Assembly: GCF_024970185.1 (NCBI RefSeq)
Contig: NZ_CP103965.1
Location: 3,220,001-3,284,000 of the forward strand
Direction of reading: 5' to 3'
DNA from: Pseudomonas sp. N3-W
GTDB lineage: Bacteria; Pseudomonadota; Gammaproteobacteria; Pseudomonadales; Pseudomonadaceae
Length of the DNA stretch: 64,000 bases
Shown: positions 45,678-55,179 of the stretch, piece after piece
Position numbering within the stretch: position 1 is the first letter of the stretch
Layout of the letters: the number at the start of each line of letters is the position of its first letter
The notes under the pieces: generated by a model
Databases searched by the model: none
Seen by the model: the letters and a program-made list of their open reading frames with translations, nothing else
What the model was told of the DNA's origin: nothing
Position numbers and translations under genes: made by a program

Positions 45678-45698
45678 CCACCCTGTCGTGCACAGGGT
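45678..45698. repeat. Perfect 8-bp hairpin downstream of the PP-loop gene
   Basis: CACCCTGT-CGTGC-ACAGGGTG forms a perfect stem-loop 23 bp after the stop of the PP-loop gene. No T tract follows, so it may protect or attenuate the transcript rather than end it. Confidence 0.5.
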
Positions 45699-45778
45699 GA
45701 GCGCCTCGAGTGGCATGGCGTGAGGCACGTCTGCCGCTGGCGGTTTTTTGCCCGGTTTATTGTTTTGTGGGTATTCAA

Positions 45779-46591
45779 ATGAACAACGATTCTGCGCGGG
45801 ACGCCTTGTTTGACGGGTTCACCGAGTTCGAGTTTTCCCACGCCGACGTCAAGCGTGTGGTGTATCGCCGAGGTGAGGGGCCGGGCGTCATTCTGATGCA
45901 TGAAGTCCCTGGGCTTCATGAGGGGGTCGTACGTTTGGCAAGGCAACTGGCGAGCGCGGGTTTGAGTGTCTGGATGCCCGTGCTTTTCGGCTCGCCCGGG
46001 GTGGCTGTGACACCTGTGTCGGTGGCGGTATGCATGGGAAAAGTCTGCATCTCCAGAGAGTTTCGGGTATTGGCAGGGCGCAAGACCAGCCCGATTACTG
46101 ACTGGCTGCGTGCACTTGCCCGTCATGCGCATGCTGCTTGTGGCGGGGAAGGGGTCGGGGTCGTCGGGATGTGCCTGACGGGTGGTTTTGGCTTGGCCAT
46201 GATGGCGGATGCCTCGGTCATTGCCCCTGTCCTGGCAAACCCTTCGCTGCCGTTCGCGTTGTCGGCGGGGCAGGGACGTGCCCTGGGGATTGATGAGCAA
46301 ACACTCCAGGCGGTCAAGGAGCGCTCGGCTGTCGAGAACATACCGGTACTGGGCTTGCGCTTCACCGGGGACCCGGCGGTTCCGAATGCACGATTCGAAC
46401 GGTTGCGAGAGGAGTTCGGCAGCCGGTTCGACTCATTTGAAATCGATTCATCGTCGAGCAACGCCCATGGAATCAGCCGCTGGGCGCACTCCGTGCTCGG
46501 GGTCAGTTACTGCGACGAAGAGAACCACCCGACCCGGTTGGCAGAACAGCGGGTAATCGAATTCTTGAAACGCCAGCTTGCAAAAGCCTAG
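45779..46591 (+). CDS. Dienelactone hydrolase-family alpha/beta hydrolase
   Basis: A 270-residue alpha/beta hydrolase. The nucleophile elbow is GMCLTGG (Cys132), the cysteine form typical of dienelactone hydrolases. Asp198 (FTGDPAVP) and His230 (SSNAHGI) complete the triad. The oxyanion region is LMHEVPGLHEGV. Start ATG 45779 is chosen by family alignment; the ribosome site is weak. It may open a lactone or an activated ester, or act as a thioesterase-like release enzyme in this cluster. Spaced by 124 bp from the PP-loop gene and 177 bp from the antiporter gene. Confidence 0.82.
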   Translation: MNNDSARDALFDGFTEFEFSHADVKRVVYRRGEGPGVILMHEVPGLHEGVVRLARQLASAGLSVWMPVLFGSPGVAVTPVSVAVCMGKVCISREFRVLAGRKTSPITDWLRALARHAHAACGGEGVGVVGMCLTGGFGLAMMADASVIAPVLANPSLPFALSAGQGRALGIDEQTLQAVKERSAVENIPVLGLRFTGDPAVPNARFERLREEFGSRFDSFEIDSSSSNAHGISRWAHSVLGVSYCDEENHPTRLAEQRVIEFLKRQLAKA

Positions 46592-46768
46592 GCAAAAGTA
46601 TCGGTTTTGGGTGTGTCGGTGTTTTGGATATACGGACGTTATCTCAAGTGTAGGCAGGACCGCAGTGAGACGACGTTCGACAGCGTCCGTCAATAAGGGG
46701 GCGGGGCCGCTCCCTTCCATGCTGTGGCAAACGGACAGGCTTCAACTACTCGCGCAAGGATGAATCAG

Positions 46769-48055
46769 ATGAATTCGGGAATCATATTCATACAGTTGCT
46801 CTTGATACTGTGCGTGGCTCATGCCCTGGGACGGGTAGCGTACTGGTGTGGCCAACCTGCGGTTATCGGCCATCTGCTGGCCGGTGTGATTGCCGGCCCG
46901 ATGGTATTGGGCCAATACCATCCCGAGCTCCGGACGTATCTGTTTTCCAACGTCGTGGGCCTGATGGCACTCAGCAAAATCGGACTGGTGTTCATCATGT
47001 TCGGCCTGGGCCTGGAGGTGGGCAAAAGCGAAAAAGCGACGGGGGCAGTAAACGGTCGCGGTGTCGTCGCCATTGCGGTCGCCGGTTTCCTGGGCGCCGG
47101 ACTGGCAGGCATGCTGCTGGGCTATTTCACTCACGGCACCTTCGCCGCAGGCACGGACCGAGGGCCATACATGCTGTTCTTTGGAGTGGCGATGGCGGCC
47201 ACTGCCGTGCCGGTGCTGGCCGCCATCCTCGACGACAGGCGTTTTTTGCACCATCGCCTGGCCCCATTGGTTCTGAACGCCGCGGTGGTCACCGACATTC
47301 TTGCCTGGTTTGCCCTGTCGGTGGTGTTGGTTTCACTGTCCAGCGGTGGGCTCAAGGGTATCTTTTTCTCCAGTGTCACCCTCGTGGTGCTGGTGATCGT
47401 GGCCGAATTCATGATCAGCCGCCGCTATTCGTCAGCCGCGTCTGCAAAGCCAGGGGCTGATTCGACAAAGGTGCTTGTTGCGGCGCTGATCGTTCTGTTT
47501 GCCTTCTGCGTCGTCACCGATCTGGCCAACGCGCACGTCACCATCGGAGCCTTTATCGCCGGCCTGGCCTTTCGCAAGCACAGCGTTCTGCGGGAGTTCT
47601 GGGAAAAAGGCCCGCACGCTTTAGTGAGCCAGTTCTTTACGCCGTTATTTTTTGGCACCGCGGCTATGAACGTGGCAATCAATGCAGCCGATTGGCCAGA
47701 ACTGCTGATGTGGGCCGGCGTATTTTTCCTGGTGGGCGGGGCGGGAAAAGTGGGCATGTCTTATCTCTCTGCCAGGGTCACCGGTCTTTCGAAGTCCGAC
47801 GCCTTGGTGGTCGCAACGCTGATGAATACCAAGGGAGTGATGGAGATCATCTTGTTGACGGTGGGACTGGAGATCGGGGTCATCTCTGCGCAGCTCTACG
47901 CCATCCTGATGGTCGTCGCGTTGGTGGCAACCGTTATCACCTTGCCGGTGGTTCGACTGATACCGCTCAGCAAGGCTGCGCCGAGTGCAACGAACACCGT
48001 CCTGCGTTCAGCTCACAAAGAATCGAAAAAGCGCCCATTGATGGACAGTGTCTGA
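46769..48055 (+). CDS. CPA2-family cation:proton antiporter (KefB/GerN-like)
   Basis: A 428-residue polytopic membrane protein with about 12-13 helices. ATG 46769 is preferred because AAGGA lies 8 bp upstream; ATG 46760 is too close to it. It shows the CPA2 start pattern (CGQPAVIGHLLAGVIAGPMVLG) and the discontinuous ion-path helix region (VLNAAVVTDILAWFAL, with the conserved Asp). No C-terminal TrkA-N domain follows, so KefC-type regulation is absent. In natural-product clusters such antiporters often give self-resistance or export. Its role here is unknown. Confidence 0.88.
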   Translation: MNSGIIFIQLLLILCVAHALGRVAYWCGQPAVIGHLLAGVIAGPMVLGQYHPELRTYLFSNVVGLMALSKIGLVFIMFGLGLEVGKSEKATGAVNGRGVVAIAVAGFLGAGLAGMLLGYFTHGTFAAGTDRGPYMLFFGVAMAATAVPVLAAILDDRRFLHHRLAPLVLNAAVVTDILAWFALSVVLVSLSSGGLKGIFFSSVTLVVLVIVAEFMISRRYSSAASAKPGADSTKVLVAALIVLFAFCVVTDLANAHVTIGAFIAGLAFRKHSVLREFWEKGPHALVSQFFTPLFFGTAAMNVAINAADWPELLMWAGVFFLVGGAGKVGMSYLSARVTGLSKSDALVVATLMNTKGVMEIILLTVGLEIGVISAQLYAILMVVALVATVITLPVVRLIPLSKAAPSATNTVLRSAHKESKKRPLMDSV

Positions 48056-48193
48056 CCTATTGATCAGCGCACTCACTATCAGGGGGTTGAAGAAGGAGAG
48101 GGTGGTACTAACAGCCAATTGGCGATAACCGTGATCAATCTTGTTTCAGAACGCATTAGTCAAGATGGATCTGAAGAGCGAGGGATAAAGGAT

Positions 48194-49375
48194 ATGACAC
48201 TAATAATGCCTTTGTTGAGTGCAGACGTAGACAGTCGATGTGTTGGCGAGGAGCATTTATCGGTACAGCAGTGCACCCTTATGGATGCTCCCGTTATGCC
48301 GATGTATGGGCGCATAACGGGCGGGCTTCATGCTGTCGAGAGTATTGCGCGGGTCATTGAATTGACGGAAGAACGACTGATCTTGCGGGCCGATACGTGC
48401 CTGGTCGTGGATACCCGGTACGAAGTCAGTATTCAGGATGATGTGGCCGGACGAGAGCTTTCATTTCAGGTCGTCATTACTTATGTCGAACCTGAGCAGA
48501 CGCCAGGGGAGTGGTTTGTTCTCTGTCAGCCCGCTTGCGGCGGTGCAAGAAATGCCTGGTCACGAGATATCAGAAACCTGTGTCAGCGATTGCGTGTCGA
48601 TCGGGCGATGGCGCAAGAAAACCGCCAACCGGGTGGTCAACTGGTCAGGTCGCTGGGCCATCACTCCCAGTCGTCCAGCGTCTGCTTCGGCAACGCCAGG
48701 GCCGTTGATGATCGAGAGGCTGCCTACCGACTGGTGTATGACGCCTATTTTCGCAAGGGGTTGGCGGAGCCCGCCGATAACGGGTTGTTTACCAACGAAT
48801 TTCTACTCAATCCGGAGACTGTGACCTTCGTCGGCAAAGTGCTGGGCGAGGTTGCGATGACAGTCACCTCTATTGCCGACTCTGTCGACCAATTACCCAT
48901 GGATGCGGTGTTCGAAGATTGCCTGGCACCGTTGCGCAAGGAAGGGCGGCGCCTGGCCGAGTTCGGCATGCTGGCCGTCAACCCGGCATTCTTCGGGGCC
49001 ATCGCCTACACCGTGCATGACCCAGACAAAATGGTCACGGTGTACTCGTTGTTTCGTATCGCATTGCAACATGCAAAGTTCGCAAAAAACTACACGGACA
49101 TCGTATTTGCCATTCCGCCCAAGCATCAGGCGCTGTATCGATTCATGGGCGTTAATGCCATTTCAGAAGTTCGCTATTACAGCAAGTACAACACCCCGGC
49201 CGTGGCGATGCGGATTGACTTGCTGGCGCTGAATCTACGTCCACACGTTCGAGAGTTTCTCTTTGGTACACCGATTTCAACACTGAATGAAATCGGCCAA
49301 ACGGAGTGGTCGGCAGACGCACTGGAAAGAATATTCGGGGGCGTCGGCGCAACGACTGCGCCGCTGGAACTTTGA
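48194..49375 (+). CDS. N-acyl amino acid synthase, FeeM-type GNAT protein with N-terminal beta domain
   Basis: A protein of about 393 residues. The start at 48194 (MTLIMPLLSAD) has GAGGGA 8 bp upstream; upstream TTG/GTG starts are possible. The C-terminal part (about 165-345) matches the FeeM/autoinducer-synthase-like GNAT fold (DREAAYRLVYDAYFRKGL, GRRLAEFGMLAVNP, FRIALQHAKFAKNYTDIVFA, YRFMGVNAISEVRYYS). FeeM enzymes transfer a fatty acyl group from acyl carrier protein to an amino acid. The N-terminal ~115 residues form a beta-rich domain resembling PilZ in outline but without an evident RxxxR/D-x-S-x2-G c-di-GMP motif. It probably supplies the acylated core of the cluster product. Confidence 0.78.
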   Translation: MTLIMPLLSADVDSRCVGEEHLSVQQCTLMDAPVMPMYGRITGGLHAVESIARVIELTEERLILRADTCLVVDTRYEVSIQDDVAGRELSFQVVITYVEPEQTPGEWFVLCQPACGGARNAWSRDIRNLCQRLRVDRAMAQENRQPGGQLVRSLGHHSQSSSVCFGNARAVDDREAAYRLVYDAYFRKGLAEPADNGLFTNEFLLNPETVTFVGKVLGEVAMTVTSIADSVDQLPMDAVFEDCLAPLRKEGRRLAEFGMLAVNPAFFGAIAYTVHDPDKMVTVYSLFRIALQHAKFAKNYTDIVFAIPPKHQALYRFMGVNAISEVRYYSKYNTPAVAMRIDLLALNLRPHVREFLFGTPISTLNEIGQTEWSADALERIFGGVGATTAPLEL

Positions 49376-49421
49376 GCTTCACGACAAGCGTCAACATCAG
49401 CAAGCCAATAGGGAGATACGT

Positions 49422-50567
49422 ATGGATAGGGTAATAAAAGCGGTTAACGGCAGTTCGGCGTTTGACTTCCCCACGATTGACCTGAGCCACGACCCACAGA
49501 TTGGCCGTGTGACCAGGATGCAGTATTGGGCCGATTTTTTGCGCCGGTATTACTTTGTCGGGCGCAAGGACCATGGTCCTTATGGAACACCAAAATGCGT
49601 CGAACGGACCAAAAGCATCGAGGCACGCGTACTCGCTCAATCCAGGGAATATGGCGACGCGCCAACCTTGCCCGTGCCTGAAGTCTCGATGAAGGATCTG
49701 ACACCGGAGAACTTCCACAAGATCTATCTGGAGCCCAACACGCCGGTGGTATTTCGCGGGGCCGCAAAGGACTGGGAAGCGGTCAAGAAATGGACCCCGG
49801 AATTCTTTGCAGAACATTATGGAGACGTCAAGGTAGCGACTCGGGTACGGGGGACTGAACTCAACGAAAAGGCCCTGCAGTACATCGATCTGCCGTTGTC
49901 GGAAGTCGTGGAAAACATCAGGAACGGTGGTTCCTATTACCCGGGACACACTGAGGACCTTTTCAATAAACACCCGGAACTCAGAAATGAACTGGACCTT
50001 GATACTCTGGGCAAGTACCTGAGCACCCGAGACAAACGCATCATGTCCACCCAGCTGTTTCTTTCAGCAGGTGGCGTTATTTCCGGTTGGCACTGCACCG
50101 GCGGTCCCAACCTGTTCACGATGGTCAATGGCGTGAAGAAGTGGACGTTCGTTCACCCCAAACACTCCATGTGGATGCACCCCATTACCCGCAAGGATAT
50201 GTTCTATGCGGCGACCATGTTGGACTGGCGAAAAAGTCATGATGAGATCGAGGCTGACGGCTACCCGTTGTATCGCTACATTCCAAAATACACGACTACG
50301 CTGGAGGCGGGCGACGTGCTGTTTTCGCCGCACTGGTGGTGGCATTGCGTTGAAACACCGGTGCCTTCGATCGCCATTGCCTCACGAGCGATCAACAAGT
50401 TGGTGATGGGCAACAAGATGTTTTCCCTGATGTGGATTACGTCGCCGCGGTTCCGGCAAACCGTGATGACGGTGCTCAAGGACGGCTGGGGATCGGACAA
50501 GGCCACCGGTGCCAAGCTGGCTTTTGAATTCGATACCGAGGAATTCGTCAGACGCGTATCGCGCTAA
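49422..50567 (+). CDS. Cupin-8/JmjC-like protein with altered metal triad
   Basis: A 381-residue protein. The cupin-8/JmjC-type core spans about 95-325. The first metal segment reads SGWHCTGGPNLFTMVNGVKK (His224-Cys-Thr226) where HxD/E is normal; a likely 2-oxoglutarate-contact lysine follows (Lys239/240), and the distal His is in FSPHWWWHCVE (His308). If active it would be an Fe(II)/2OG-type oxygenase lacking the carboxylate ligand, a feature otherwise known from 2OG halogenases. It may also be inactive or structural. It follows the FeeM-type gene by 46 bp, so N-acyl amino acid is a plausible substrate. Confidence 0.75.
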   Translation: MDRVIKAVNGSSAFDFPTIDLSHDPQIGRVTRMQYWADFLRRYYFVGRKDHGPYGTPKCVERTKSIEARVLAQSREYGDAPTLPVPEVSMKDLTPENFHKIYLEPNTPVVFRGAAKDWEAVKKWTPEFFAEHYGDVKVATRVRGTELNEKALQYIDLPLSEVVENIRNGGSYYPGHTEDLFNKHPELRNELDLDTLGKYLSTRDKRIMSTQLFLSAGGVISGWHCTGGPNLFTMVNGVKKWTFVHPKHSMWMHPITRKDMFYAATMLDWRKSHDEIEADGYPLYRYIPKYTTTLEAGDVLFSPHWWWHCVETPVPSIAIASRAINKLVMGNKMFSLMWITSPRFRQTVMTVLKDGWGSDKATGAKLAFEFDTEEFVRRVSR

Positions 50568-50595
50568 GCCGGGCAAATGATGTTTTAGTAGGCCC

Positions 50596-50635
50596 TGGTG
50601 TACCAGGTCCCGGTGGCTTTTTGTCGGCCGGGACC
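50596..50635. repeat. Tandem hairpins between the cupin and MAPEG genes
   Basis: CCTGG-TGTA-CCAGG is followed by GGTCCCGG (50606-50613) pairing with CCGGGACC (50628-50635). A T5 run lies inside the second loop. They may form alternative structures in the leader of the MAPEG gene; a weak terminator/attenuator is possible. Confidence 0.4.
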
Positions 50636-50680
50636 GCTGGGGACATGGAAGGCATCAACCCATTTTCTTAAGGAGCGAAG

Positions 50681-51115
50681 ATGAACACCGTTTTGTATAG
50701 CTATGCGCTGTGTGTGCTGGTGTTGTTTGTGAAGATGTTTGCAATCTCCTGTTATCAAGGGGTCTATCGCATTGGTCGCCTGACCTTCAAGAATGCCGAG
50801 GATGCCAGGTTTGTCGGTCGTCCTGCCAGTGACCAGGAACTGCCCCAGGTCTCGCGTGCGGCGCAGGCATGGATGAATGACCTGGAGAATATCCCGTTGT
50901 TTTTTGCGCTGGGCGCGCTCTATGTCATGGTCGATGCTCCCGCAGAACCCTCCATCTGGTTGTTCTCCGTATTTACCGGTGCCCGCGTGGTGCACACCGT
51001 GACTTACCTGGCACGTTGGCAGCCGTGGCGTACGCTCTCTTACGCCGTGGGTATCGCGTGCCTCTTCGGTATGGCCGGGATCATCCTTTCAACACTGGCC
51101 GAGCGGACTGTCTAG
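50681..51115 (+). CDS. MAPEG-family membrane protein
   Basis: A 144-residue protein with four membrane helices in the MAPEG layout (microsomal glutathione S-transferase 1-like). The glutathione/charge motif between helices 1 and 2 and in helix 2 is recognisable (DLENIPLFFALGALYV), and helix 3 has the family TGARVVHTVTYL pattern. A strong AAGGAG lies 7 bp before the ATG. MAPEG enzymes conjugate or reduce lipophilic substrates with glutathione in the membrane. With the soluble GST at 53511 it suggests glutathione chemistry or detoxification in the cluster. Confidence 0.85.
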   Translation: MNTVLYSYALCVLVLFVKMFAISCYQGVYRIGRLTFKNAEDARFVGRPASDQELPQVSRAAQAWMNDLENIPLFFALGALYVMVDAPAEPSIWLFSVFTGARVVHTVTYLARWQPWRTLSYAVGIACLFGMAGIILSTLAERTV

Positions 51116-51162
51116 TCGTCGATCAATTGTGACCAGGCTGCGCTGACAAGTGGGGTGACGTT

Positions 51163-53457
51163 GTGTACACAGCTTTATTGATTCGCTTTCTGGTGAAGTG
51201 GCGCAAAGCCAATGCGTTGGTGGCGATCCTTGCTATTTTCGCCATTTCTCCCGGTGTACTCCAGACGCGCTTCGATGCGTCGGTCGAGTCCTTTCTGCCC
51301 CAGGGGGATGTTGAACGTCAACGCTATGACAGTTTCAAGGAGGTCTTCGGTGATGACCGCATGGTGGTGGTTGCCTTGCCGCCTCAGACGGTGTTCAACG
51401 CGCAGGTGTTGGCGCAGTTAAAGGCAGCCAGCGAGAACATCGAGCGTTTACCCGATGTCGCACGAGCGACCAGTATTGCGACGGTCAACATCATTTATGG
51501 CCAGGACCAGTCGATTGACATATTGCCCGCTGCGGACGCCTTGGAGCAGCCGGCCCTCTATGATCCGCAGCGGATTATCGACAAGCTGCGCAACAACTCG
51601 CTGTATCAGCGTGACCTGATTTCTCTGGACGGTCAGGTCGCAGCCATTCTTGTTGAGGCTCGCACAGGCGGTGATAACGCCAGGTTCGAGCGAATCCTGC
51701 CCGTCATTCGCGAACAGATGCACGCGGCCGGTTTTTCCCGGTTCTATGTCGCGGGTGAGCCGGTGGTTGAACACCAGGTGACCAGCGATATGTGGTCGGA
51801 CCTGAAAACGTTCATCCCGCTGACCTCGCTGGTGCTGTTTGTCTTGTTGCTGGTGCTGTTGCGCAACCTTGGCGACGTGTTTGTGGTGCTTGCGATCGTG
51901 ACGTTATGCACGCTGCTGTTGCTCGGTGCCATGGGGACACTGTCTATTGCGGTGAACGCGGTGACGGTCGGATTACCCTCGGTGCTGATGTGTATCGCGG
52001 TCCTCGACTGCCTGCATATCCTCGACACTTACCGTCAGTCCCTGAGTAGCGCAATGACAAAAGTCGAGGCCCTCCAGCGCACCCTGACGGTTAACCTCAT
52101 ACCCTGTTTTCTGACTTCATTCACCACGGCCATCGGCTTTCTGACCCTCGCGATCAGCGAGGTAGCGCCCATCAGAGAATTCGGCGTGATCGCGTCGCTG
52201 GCAGCCATTGGCGCTTATGTCATCTCGCTGATGGTGATGCCGAGCCTCCTTGAGTGCATGCCCGTCAGGCGGGCGCGCAAGGCGCCTACTTATCATTATG
52301 CAAACTGGGTCAAACGGCTGGAACCGTTTTACCGGTCCCGTCGTCTCTTGCCGGTGCTGACCGCATTGGCGGTGCTGGCGGCAGTGATTCCGATCGGGCG
52401 GTTGCATGTGGAAGCCTCGTTCCTGAACTTTATCGACAAGCTGGCCCCGGTCAGGGTGTCGACAGATTTCATCGAACAACAACTGGGCGGCGTTGCCAGT
52501 CTGGAAGTCAGCCTGAGAACGGCACAGAAGGGCGGCGTGCTGGAGCCGGCCGCCCTGGAAGAAATTGCCGCCTTGCAAGCGTTCGTCGCGAAGCTCAATG
52601 GCGTGGACAAGAGCCTGTCCGTTGTCGATTTCATCAAAGACATTCATCGCGAGATGAACGGTGGCGACGCGCGTTACTACCGTTTGCCGGGTAACCGGGA
52701 GGCGGCCGAGCAGTATGTGTTCACCTATTCGCTTGCCGGGCCCGACCACGAGTTGAAAAGTTTCCTGGACTACGACAACCAGACGACCCGCGTTCGCATT
52801 CGCCTCCAGCAATTGCCTTATGCTGAAATGCAGCAGGTCATTGAGGCGGTGAAGGGGTATGCCGCCGCGCGTTCCTCAAGTGCTTTCACCTTCAGCCTGA
52901 CGTCCTATTCGGTGATCCAGGCCGTGATGGTGCAGAAACTGCTCGAAGGCATGTTGTGGGGAATCGGCTTTGCGGTTGTTTCGATGTTCGTGGCATTCGT
53001 GATGTTGACCCGTTCATGGCGGATATCGGCCATCGCCGTCGTTGCAAACACATTGCCGTTGGTGGCGGTCTTTGGCTTGATGGGCGCCCTGGGGTTATCG
53101 ATCAATATCGGTACTTCGATGATCGCCTGCATCATCTTTGGCCTGGTCGTGGACGCCTCGTTGCATTGCTTCTATCACGCCAAGCACTTCGCAGACGGCG
53201 CATCGACTGCGCAGCGGGTCAAGGCAATTTTCGAGGATACCGGGGAGGCGTTGTTGACGGGTGGTCTGGTACTTTGCGCAGGCTTCCTGGTGCTGGTCCT
53301 GGGTGAGTCCTATTTCACCCGACTGTTTGGCGCTTTTTGTGCCTTGGCAATACTGATCTCGGTGTTCTGCAACGCGGTCGCCATTCCCTACCTGATCTAT
53401 CACTTTACTGACAGTGAGCGGCCAAGTACCGAGGCCAATCCCGTGTTGGGCACCTGA
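51163..53457 (+). CDS. MMPL-family RND exporter
   Basis: A 764-residue membrane protein starting with GTG 51163. It has one N-terminal helix (about 18-34), a periplasmic domain (about 35-220), five helices (about 222-360), a second helix/periplasmic domain pair and five C-terminal helices, giving the 12-helix MMPL plan in two repeats. This family exports lipids and hydrophobic products. Together with the LolA-like (41339) and barrel (42175) proteins it could form an envelope-spanning export route. Spaced 47 bp after the MAPEG gene. Confidence 0.9.
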   Translation: MYTALLIRFLVKWRKANALVAILAIFAISPGVLQTRFDASVESFLPQGDVERQRYDSFKEVFGDDRMVVVALPPQTVFNAQVLAQLKAASENIERLPDVARATSIATVNIIYGQDQSIDILPAADALEQPALYDPQRIIDKLRNNSLYQRDLISLDGQVAAILVEARTGGDNARFERILPVIREQMHAAGFSRFYVAGEPVVEHQVTSDMWSDLKTFIPLTSLVLFVLLLVLLRNLGDVFVVLAIVTLCTLLLLGAMGTLSIAVNAVTVGLPSVLMCIAVLDCLHILDTYRQSLSSAMTKVEALQRTLTVNLIPCFLTSFTTAIGFLTLAISEVAPIREFGVIASLAAIGAYVISLMVMPSLLECMPVRRARKAPTYHYANWVKRLEPFYRSRRLLPVLTALAVLAAVIPIGRLHVEASFLNFIDKLAPVRVSTDFIEQQLGGVASLEVSLRTAQKGGVLEPAALEEIAALQAFVAKLNGVDKSLSVVDFIKDIHREMNGGDARYYRLPGNREAAEQYVFTYSLAGPDHELKSFLDYDNQTTRVRIRLQQLPYAEMQQVIEAVKGYAAARSSSAFTFSLTSYSVIQAVMVQKLLEGMLWGIGFAVVSMFVAFVMLTRSWRISAIAVVANTLPLVAVFGLMGALGLSINIGTSMIACIIFGLVVDASLHCFYHAKHFADGASTAQRVKAIFEDTGEALLTGGLVLCAGFLVLVLGESYFTRLFGAFCALAILISVFCNAVAIPYLIYHFTDSERPSTEANPVLGT

Positions 53458-53510
53458 AAGGCCCGACCACAACGCCATGCCTGGATGAACACCTGTTCAA
53501 GGATGAACCA

Positions 53511-54203
53511 ATGATCGATTTGTATACCTATGCGACTCCCAACGGCTGGAAGGCCTCCGTCATGCTGGAAGAACTCGCCGTGCCTTATCAGGTCAGGACG
53601 GTTGACCTGATGGCGAGAGAACAGCACACGGAAGCCTTTACGGCGTTGAACCCGAATGGGCGCATCCCCGTCATTGTCGACCGCGATGAGGATGATTTCT
53701 GTGTGTTCGAGTCGGGTGCCATCCTGATCTATCTGGCTGAAAAACACGACGTCTTGCTGCCCCGCGACCACAAGCGTCGATCGGTGGTGATGCAGTGGCT
53801 CATGTTTCAAATGGGTGGGGTGGGACCGATGATGGGGCAGGCCAACGTGTTCCATCGTTACTTTGCGGAAAAAATCCCCAGCGTCATTAGCCGTTATCAG
53901 AATGAAGCCAAACGCTTGTTAACGGTCCTCGACCGGCGACTGGCGACGCAAGAGTATCTGGCTGGCGATTACAGCATTGCCGACATCGCCAACTGGTGCT
54001 GGGCGAGGAGCCATGAGTGGTCGGGTGTCGAGATCCTTGACCTGCCTCATTTGCAACGGTGGCTGGCGGCAATCGAGCAGCGACCTGCCGCACAGCGCGG
54101 GGTCCGGGTTCCTTTCGATATCAGTGACGTCTTTGGCGCTGGCCGCCAGTCGGCATCTGCCGAAACGTATGCTCGCGCCGGTCAGACATTGTTTGTCCCC
54201 TGA
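53511..54203 (+). CDS. Glutathione S-transferase (Nu-class/YfcG-like)
   Basis: A 230-residue cytosolic GST. The N-terminal thioredoxin domain ([48 protein letters not shown]) and C-terminal helical domain ([20 protein letters not shown]) are complete. The TPNGWK start is the Nu-class pattern with Thr-Pro-Asn in place of a catalytic Ser/Tyr. It lies 53 bp after the MMPL gene and may detoxify or conjugate cluster intermediates. Confidence 0.9.
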   Translation: MIDLYTYATPNGWKASVMLEELAVPYQVRTVDLMAREQHTEAFTALNPNGRIPVIVDRDEDDFCVFESGAILIYLAEKHDVLLPRDHKRRSVVMQWLMFQMGGVGPMMGQANVFHRYFAEKIPSVISRYQNEAKRLLTVLDRRLATQEYLAGDYSIADIANWCWARSHEWSGVEILDLPHLQRWLAAIEQRPAAQRGVRVPFDISDVFGAGRQSASAETYARAGQTLFVP

Positions 54204-54345
54204 GGCCCGCAAACGATCTCCTGGCCGATGCCGGGAGTTGCGGGCCATACCAGAACATCAAAATAACAAGGCTGGTTCTGCTCACTTGCAAGCACGTCGA
54301 GTGGCTAGCCAATCAGAACGTCAACCAACCCGTGTGTGGTGCCAG

Positions 54346-54984
54346 ATGTCCCAGCAATCAGTTTTGTTAAACAGGGCAGGTCGCCCGAAGGATCAAGCCA
54401 AACGTAAAGCTGTTCTCGAAGCGGCGAAGTGTCTTTTTTTGCGAAAGGGGTATGAGGGCAGCAGCATGGATGCCATTGCCGCGGAGGCCGGGGTTTCCAA
54501 GCTGACTATCTATAATCACTTCAGCGACAAGGCAACGCTGTTCTCCGAGGCGATCACGGCCAAATGTGATGAGCAATTGCCTGAGCGACTGTTCGAGTTT
54601 TGCCCAAAGGCCAGTGTCGAGAGCGTGCTGCTCATGATCGGGCGCAATTACTATGAACTGATCAGCAGTCAGGAAGCGGTAGAACTGCAACGCATTGTGG
54701 TGGCAATGGCCAATCAGGAACCCAGGCTCGCCCGGATGTTCTACGAGGCGGGAGCGCAACACATGGTGCGCGAGATGAGCAAATTGTTGATCCAGGCGAC
54801 CCATGCAGACCGGCTTCGAGTCGAAAATCCCGGAAAAGCGGCTGAGCGTTTTTTCTGTCTGCTCAAAGGAGACGACTATTTCCGCGTGCTGATCGGTATT
54901 TGCCCACCGCTTGTGGGGGAGGAGGCTGAACAGCATGTTCGCGAAGTGGTGGGGTTGTTCATGAATCTCTATCGTTGTAGCTGA
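54346..54984 (+). CDS. TetR/AcrR-family transcriptional regulator
   Basis: A 212-residue regulator. The N-terminal HTH (about 18-65; SSMDAIAAEAGVSKLTIYNHFSDK) is followed by an all-helical ligand domain. The start at 54346 is chosen from the length of the family N-terminus; ribosome-site support is modest. It closes the cluster, 142 bp after the GST gene, and is the natural candidate for controlling it, possibly through dyads in the leader near 38644-38685. Confidence 0.9.
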   Translation: MSQQSVLLNRAGRPKDQAKRKAVLEAAKCLFLRKGYEGSSMDAIAAEAGVSKLTIYNHFSDKATLFSEAITAKCDEQLPERLFEFCPKASVESVLLMIGRNYYELISSQEAVELQRIVVAMANQEPRLARMFYEAGAQHMVREMSKLLIQATHADRLRVENPGKAAERFFCLLKGDDYFRVLIGICPPLVGEEAEQHVREVVGLFMNLYRCS

Positions 54985-55179
54985 TCAGAGGATTCTTCGT
55001 CGCGGCATCTTGCGCACTGCTCAGTCGAGTGACCAGCACGCCGGGCCGGGCCGGTTCTTTTGATCCGAAGCCATGAACATGACAGTCGATCGGCGAATCG
55101 CTGGCAACTGGCTTGTTCGAGCGTACTGTTACCAGGCGTATAACGGTTTGGAGATCGGAATTCATTCGCGAGGTGCTTC

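Noticed and set aside
46724..46768. Longer N-terminus for the antiporter
   Set aside because: The ribosome site AAGGA is correctly spaced only for the ATG at 46769.
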